In this document: piece after piece, positions 61,245 through 64,000 of the stretch | How the letters are laid out: each line of letters opens with the position of its first letter | How positions within the stretch are numbered: position 1 is the first letter of the stretch | Assembly: GCF_030159595.1 (NCBI RefSeq) | Contig: NZ_BSKJ01000007.1 | Coordinates: 62,001 to 126,000 of the forward strand | Source: Pseudomonas putida | GTDB taxonomy: Bacteria; Pseudomonadota; Gammaproteobacteria; Pseudomonadales; Pseudomonadaceae | Length of the DNA: 64,000 bases | Direction of reading: 5' to 3' | Notes under the pieces: model-generated | What the model saw: the letters and a program-made list of their open reading frames with translations, nothing else | Told to the model about the DNA's origin: nothing | Databases searched by the model: none | Program-made: the position numbers and the translations under genes

Positions 61245-62522
61245 TCAGGCGCGGCTGGCCTCCAGGGCCTGGGCCAGGTCGGCGATGATGTCGTCGCTGT
61301 GCTCGATGCCGATCGACAGGCGCACCATGTCGCGTGGCACGCCGGCCTTCTCCAGTTCTTCATCGTTGAGCTGGCGGTGGGTGGTGGAGGCGGGGTGGCA
61401 GGCCAGCGACTTGGCGTCACCGATATTCACCAGGCGCACCACCAGTTGCAAGGCATCGATGAAGCGTGCACCGGCCGCTTGGCCTCCCTTGATCCCAAAC
61501 GACAGGATCGAAGCTGGCTTGCCACCTGTGTAGCGCTGGGCCAGTTCATGCTCGGGGTGGTCGGGCAGCCCAGCGTACTTCACCCAGGCCACCTGTTCGT
61601 GAGCCTGCAGGTAATGGGCGACCTTCAACGCGTTTTCGGTGTGGCGCTCCATGCGCAGGGCCAGGGTTTCCAGGCCTTGCAGGATCAGGAAGGCGTTGAA
61701 CGGTGACAGCGCGGCGCCCGTGTTGCGCAACGGCACCACGCGGCAGCGGCCGATGAAGGCGGCGGGGCCGAAGGCTTCGGTATAGGTGACGCCGTGGTAG
61801 GAAGGGTCGGGCGTATTGAGCAGGGCGAAACGTTCCTTGTTGTCCGTCCAGGGGAACTTGCCGGAGTCGATGACGATGCCGCCGATGCTGGTGCCGTGGC
61901 CGCCGATGTACTTGGTCAGCGAATGCACGACGATGTCCGCGCCATGCTCGAACGGTCGGCACAGCACCGGGGTGGCCACGGTGTTGTCGACAATCAGCGG
62001 CACACCATGGCGGTGGGCGGCTTCGGCCAGTGCGGCGATATCGACGATATTGCCAGCGGGGTTGCCGATGGACTCGCAGAACACCGCCTTGGTGCGCGCG
62101 TCGATCAATGCTTCGAGGGCCGCAATGTCGTCGTGGGCGGCGAAACGGGTATGGATGCCCATGCGCGGCAGGGTATGGGCCAGCAGGTTGTAGGTACCGC
62201 CATACAGCTTGGCCACCGAGACAATGTTGTCGCCGGCCTCGGCGACCGTCTGGATGGCGTAGGTGATGGCCGCCATGCCCGAGGCCACCGCCAGCGCACC
62301 AACCCCGCCTTCGAGGGCGGCCATGCGCTGCTCCAGCACGTCGTTGGTGGGGTTCATGATGCGCGAGTAGAGGTTGCCGGCCACCTTCAGGTCGAACAGG
62401 TCGGCGCCGTGCTGGGTGTCGTCGAAGGCGAAGGAGGTGGTCTGGTAGATGGGTACGGCCACCGCCCGGGTGGTTGGGTCGGGGCTGAAGCCCGCATGGA
62501 CGGCGAGGGTTTCCAGCTTCAT
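61245..62522 (-). CDS. metY: O-acetylhomoserine sulfhydrylase/aminocarboxypropyltransferase
   Basis: 425-residue PLP-dependent Cys/Met metabolism enzyme (cystathionine gamma-synthase family). Converts O-acetyl- or O-succinyl-homoserine plus sulfide to homocysteine. PLP lysine K204 in HSLTKYIGGHGTS, plus RIMNPTNDVLEQRMAALEGG and the C-terminal SIGIEHSDDIIADL. Start at 62522 (MKLETLAVHAGF) is the family start. Faces the small lipoprotein across ~209 bp. Confidence 0.93.
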   Translation of the reverse strand: MKLETLAVHAGFSPDPTTRAVAVPIYQTTSFAFDDTQHGADLFDLKVAGNLYSRIMNPTNDVLEQRMAALEGGVGALAVASGMAAITYAIQTVAEAGDNIVSVAKLYGGTYNLLAHTLPRMGIHTRFAAHDDIAALEALIDARTKAVFCESIGNPAGNIVDIAALAEAAHRHGVPLIVDNTVATPVLCRPFEHGADIVVHSLTKYIGGHGTSIGGIVIDSGKFPWTDNKERFALLNTPDPSYHGVTYTEAFGPAAFIGRCRVVPLRNTGAALSPFNAFLILQGLETLALRMERHTENALKVAHYLQAHEQVAWVKYAGLPDHPEHELAQRYTGGKPASILSFGIKGGQAAGARFIDALQLVVRLVNIGDAKSLACHPASTTHRQLNDEELEKAGVPRDMVRLSIGIEHSDDIIADLAQALEASRA

Positions 62523-62731
62523 GCAATCGTTCCTTGAGCGTGGGTGGAAGCGTTCGAGCATGCGGTGGTGCGAGGGCGTGGGTCAAGGGTGTTGTGCCGG
62601 CGCGCTCTGGGCCTGGGCAGATTGTAAAGATAGGCAAAGTTTCCCCGGGCCATCATGCCGCCGCTCTAGAATCCGCCCGCTGCCGTACCGGCCCACGGTG
62701 GGCGGCAGATCTAGCCTTGTGGAGCGTTCCA

Positions 62732-62896
62732 ATGAAGTCGAAACACCTTTTCCGCGCAGCTCTGGTTGCGGCGCTGGTATCCGCCCTGTCGGGTTGCTGG
62801 ATGTTCATGCCGCCGGGTGGTGGCGGTGGTCATGGTGGTGGCGGCCATGGCGGTGGCGGTGGCTTTGGCGGCCATCAGGGCGGCGGCCCGCGCTAA
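62732..62896 (+). CDS. Gly/His-rich mini-lipoprotein
   Basis: 54-residue protein: signal LFRAALVAALVSALSGC with lipobox (L-S-G-C), then a MFMPPGG segment and Gly/His-rich tail (GGGGHGGGGHGGGGG, GGHQGGG). Metal-binding through His is possible. A GGAG-type ribosome site is present. Too short for a domain search; family of similar Pseudomonas GH-rich lipoproteins known by pattern. Confidence 0.6.
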   Translation: MKSKHLFRAALVAALVSALSGCWMFMPPGGGGGHGGGGHGGGGGFGGHQGGGPR

Positions 62897-62961
62897 GCTG
62901 ACCCCGCGATGGAACGCACTGCCTCGGCCGGGCGGCAACAGCGCACCCGGCGCGAGGGCGT

Positions 62962-64000
62962 TCAATTGCCTCTATGCAATGCGACGGCGTTAGCCAGAAG
63001 GCCGAAAACCTTAAGTGGGCTCATGTCAATGCGTTCGCGGGTTGACTCTGCATCCGGCTTGACCCACTCCGAGTCGGCGTATGCGTACAAAGAGTTGTAG
63101 TGCATATCGTCCAGGCTTACACCCGGGGCGCTCCAGGACAGCATCAGGGCAAGCAGCAGATGTTCGCGCAGCCCACCGCGTGGTACATGGTTAGCTGTCT
63201 TGGCGAGCGCAGAGAACATCCTGTGCAGGAATGCCCCTAGATGTGCAATTTCTTCGGCGGTGGCCCGTCCTGCACCGCCACGGTACAGCGACACGTTGCA
63301 GATCGACTTGTCACTGACCGCATCTGGTACCGGCGCCAGGATATCGGTCGGCATCTCCTTCACTTCAAAGCTGAGCAAACGGTCGAACTGATCATGCTGT
63401 TCCAGCGTGCGGTAGTAATCGAAGCATTGAGACTTGAAGCCAGGTTCTTTGGCGGTGGTCAAAGTGACGTCGATAATGAAGCCCAGGCGTTGTAGCCCGT
63501 CCAGCATGAAACGAATGCCTTCGTCGAACACTTCGCGATAATTGCGGTTCCGCTCACCTTGAGCGTCGAAAATGTGCCCTTCGATATCCCGTACATCAGC
63601 CAGCAGGTTGTGCAACACACCACGCCGGCCCGCGTAAAAATGCTGCCAGGCGTTCTCCCAGTACACCTGTTCAATGTCGGGTGCGCGTTGAACAGGGGGG
63701 GATACAGCCGACTGCCCGGCCTGCAGTGTGTTGATCTGTTTCTTCAGGCTTTCAACTTCTGCGGTCAGTGCTTTTTCCCGGTTTGACAGGCCTTTGCGCA
63801 CTCCCAGGCGCAGTGTATCGATACGCGTCTGCCCAACCGGGTATTCAAAACGCGCCACTGCAGGCCGGTGGTCGCCCAGCACATGGTCGCACCACCGTGC
63901 AAAGGTCGAATGTTCGCCATTGGCCCTGGGCAAACGCTTGCTCAACTTGCTCAGCGTGCTGTCGTCAATTTCGCTGCAGTCAAGCAAGACGTCGTAGCGT
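62962..64000 (-). CDS. Hypothetical protein, N-terminus beyond right edge
   Basis: At least 345 codons open to the window edge (visible N-terminal frame RYDVLLDCSEID continues upstream). A coiled-coil segment (NREKALTAEVESLKKQINTLQ) lies near the middle of the N-terminal third, then a globular region (YWENAWQHFYAGRRGVLHN, RNYREVFDEGIRFMLDG) and a C-terminal helical part. No recognised domain; no signal or membrane segment seen. Function unknown. Confidence 0.7.
   Translation of the reverse strand, partial: RYDVLLDCSEIDDSTLSKLSKRLPRANGEHSTFARWCDHVLGDHRPAVARFEYPVGQTRIDTLRLGVRKGLSNREKALTAEVESLKKQINTLQAGQSAVSPPVQRAPDIEQVYWENAWQHFYAGRRGVLHNLLADVRDIEGHIFDAQGERNRNYREVFDEGIRFMLDGLQRLGFIIDVTLTTAKEPGFKSQCFDYYRTLEQHDQFDRLLSFEVKEMPTDILAPVPDAVSDKSICNVSLYRGGAGRATAEEIAHLGAFLHRMFSALAKTANHVPRGGLREHLLLALMLSWSAPGVSLDDMHYNSLYAYADSEWVKPDAESTRERIDMSPLKVFGLLANAVALHRGN

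Noticed and set aside
1..64000. CRISPR arrays, rRNA genes, transposases
   Set aside because: No regularly spaced repeats, rRNA-like sequence or transposase motifs were seen.

Overview
The window is chromosomal DNA of a high-GC gammaproteobacterium, almost certainly of the Pseudomonas putida group. The support is the gene order rbsBACRKD - nucleoside hydrolase - I78 lipoprotein - cspA - thrS-infC-rpmI-rplT-pheST-ihfA-merR-tRNA-Pro, the P. putida-type REP palindromes, and many small Pseudomonas-specific families (DUF3156, DUF3077, DUF1737).

Region 1 (1-19216) is a catabolic island for aromatic amines and 4-hydroxyphenylacetate (4-HPA). The left part (1-7176) looks like an upper pathway for an arylethylamine such as tyramine: aldehyde dehydrogenase, APC permease with a DUF3156 partner, FeaR-like AraC activator, small cupin, FAD amine oxidoreductase-like enzyme and a MarR regulator. 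The middle (7188-10167) holds a TetR regulator and a two-component 4-HPA 3-hydroxylase of the Acinetobacter C2/C1 type instead of enterobacterial HpaBC. The right part is the meta-cleavage operon hpaG1-G2-E-D-F-X-H-I on the minus strand, divergent from hpaA (AraC) and hpaR (MarR). Together the genes would convert amine to aldehyde, 4-HPA and homoprotocatechuate, then ring-cleave it to pyruvate and succinate semialdehyde. Candidate TTAA-N4-TTAA operators link the two MarR paralogues to the upper and lower modules.

Region 2 (19280-36870) is conserved core: a periplasmic glutaminase-asparaginase with a sigma-54 promoter and AauR-like sites, a ribose operon with a perfect RbsR operator, a secreted nucleoside hydrolase that could supply ribose, small proteins, cspA, and the translation block thrS-infC (AUU start)-rpmI-rplT-pheS-pheT-ihfA-merR, ending in tRNA-Pro(GGG).

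Region 3 (about 37110-46560) is an accessory, largely AT-rich island directly downstream of tRNA-Pro, without an integrase in view. It has (a) a two-gene module of a DGQHR/DndB-like protein plus a HEPN-like protein with an RNxxxH motif, and (b) a tightly overlapping six-gene operon: ribbon-helix-helix regulator, 5-methylcytosine methyltransferase, McrB-like AAA+ ATPase, DUF2357/McrC-like nuclease, Vsr endonuclease and a small PD-(D/E)XK-like protein. The operon resembles BsuMI/LlaJI-type multi-subunit restriction systems. Module (a) is the best candidate for an undescribed system.

Region 4 (46719-64000) is a mixed Pseudomonas accessory/core region: DUF3077 and a small companion, a lipoprotein, a TonB-dependent receptor, a uracil-DNA-glycosylase-like protein, an HD hydrolase, a MocR regulator with a divergent EamA exporter, a GAF-GGDEF diguanylate cyclase, glutaminase, a LysR regulator divergent from a PhyH dioxygenase and an amino acid permease, a probable truncated membrane protein, metY, a Gly-rich mini-lipoprotein and an incomplete unknown gene at the right edge. 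No CRISPR array, rRNA or transposase was seen.
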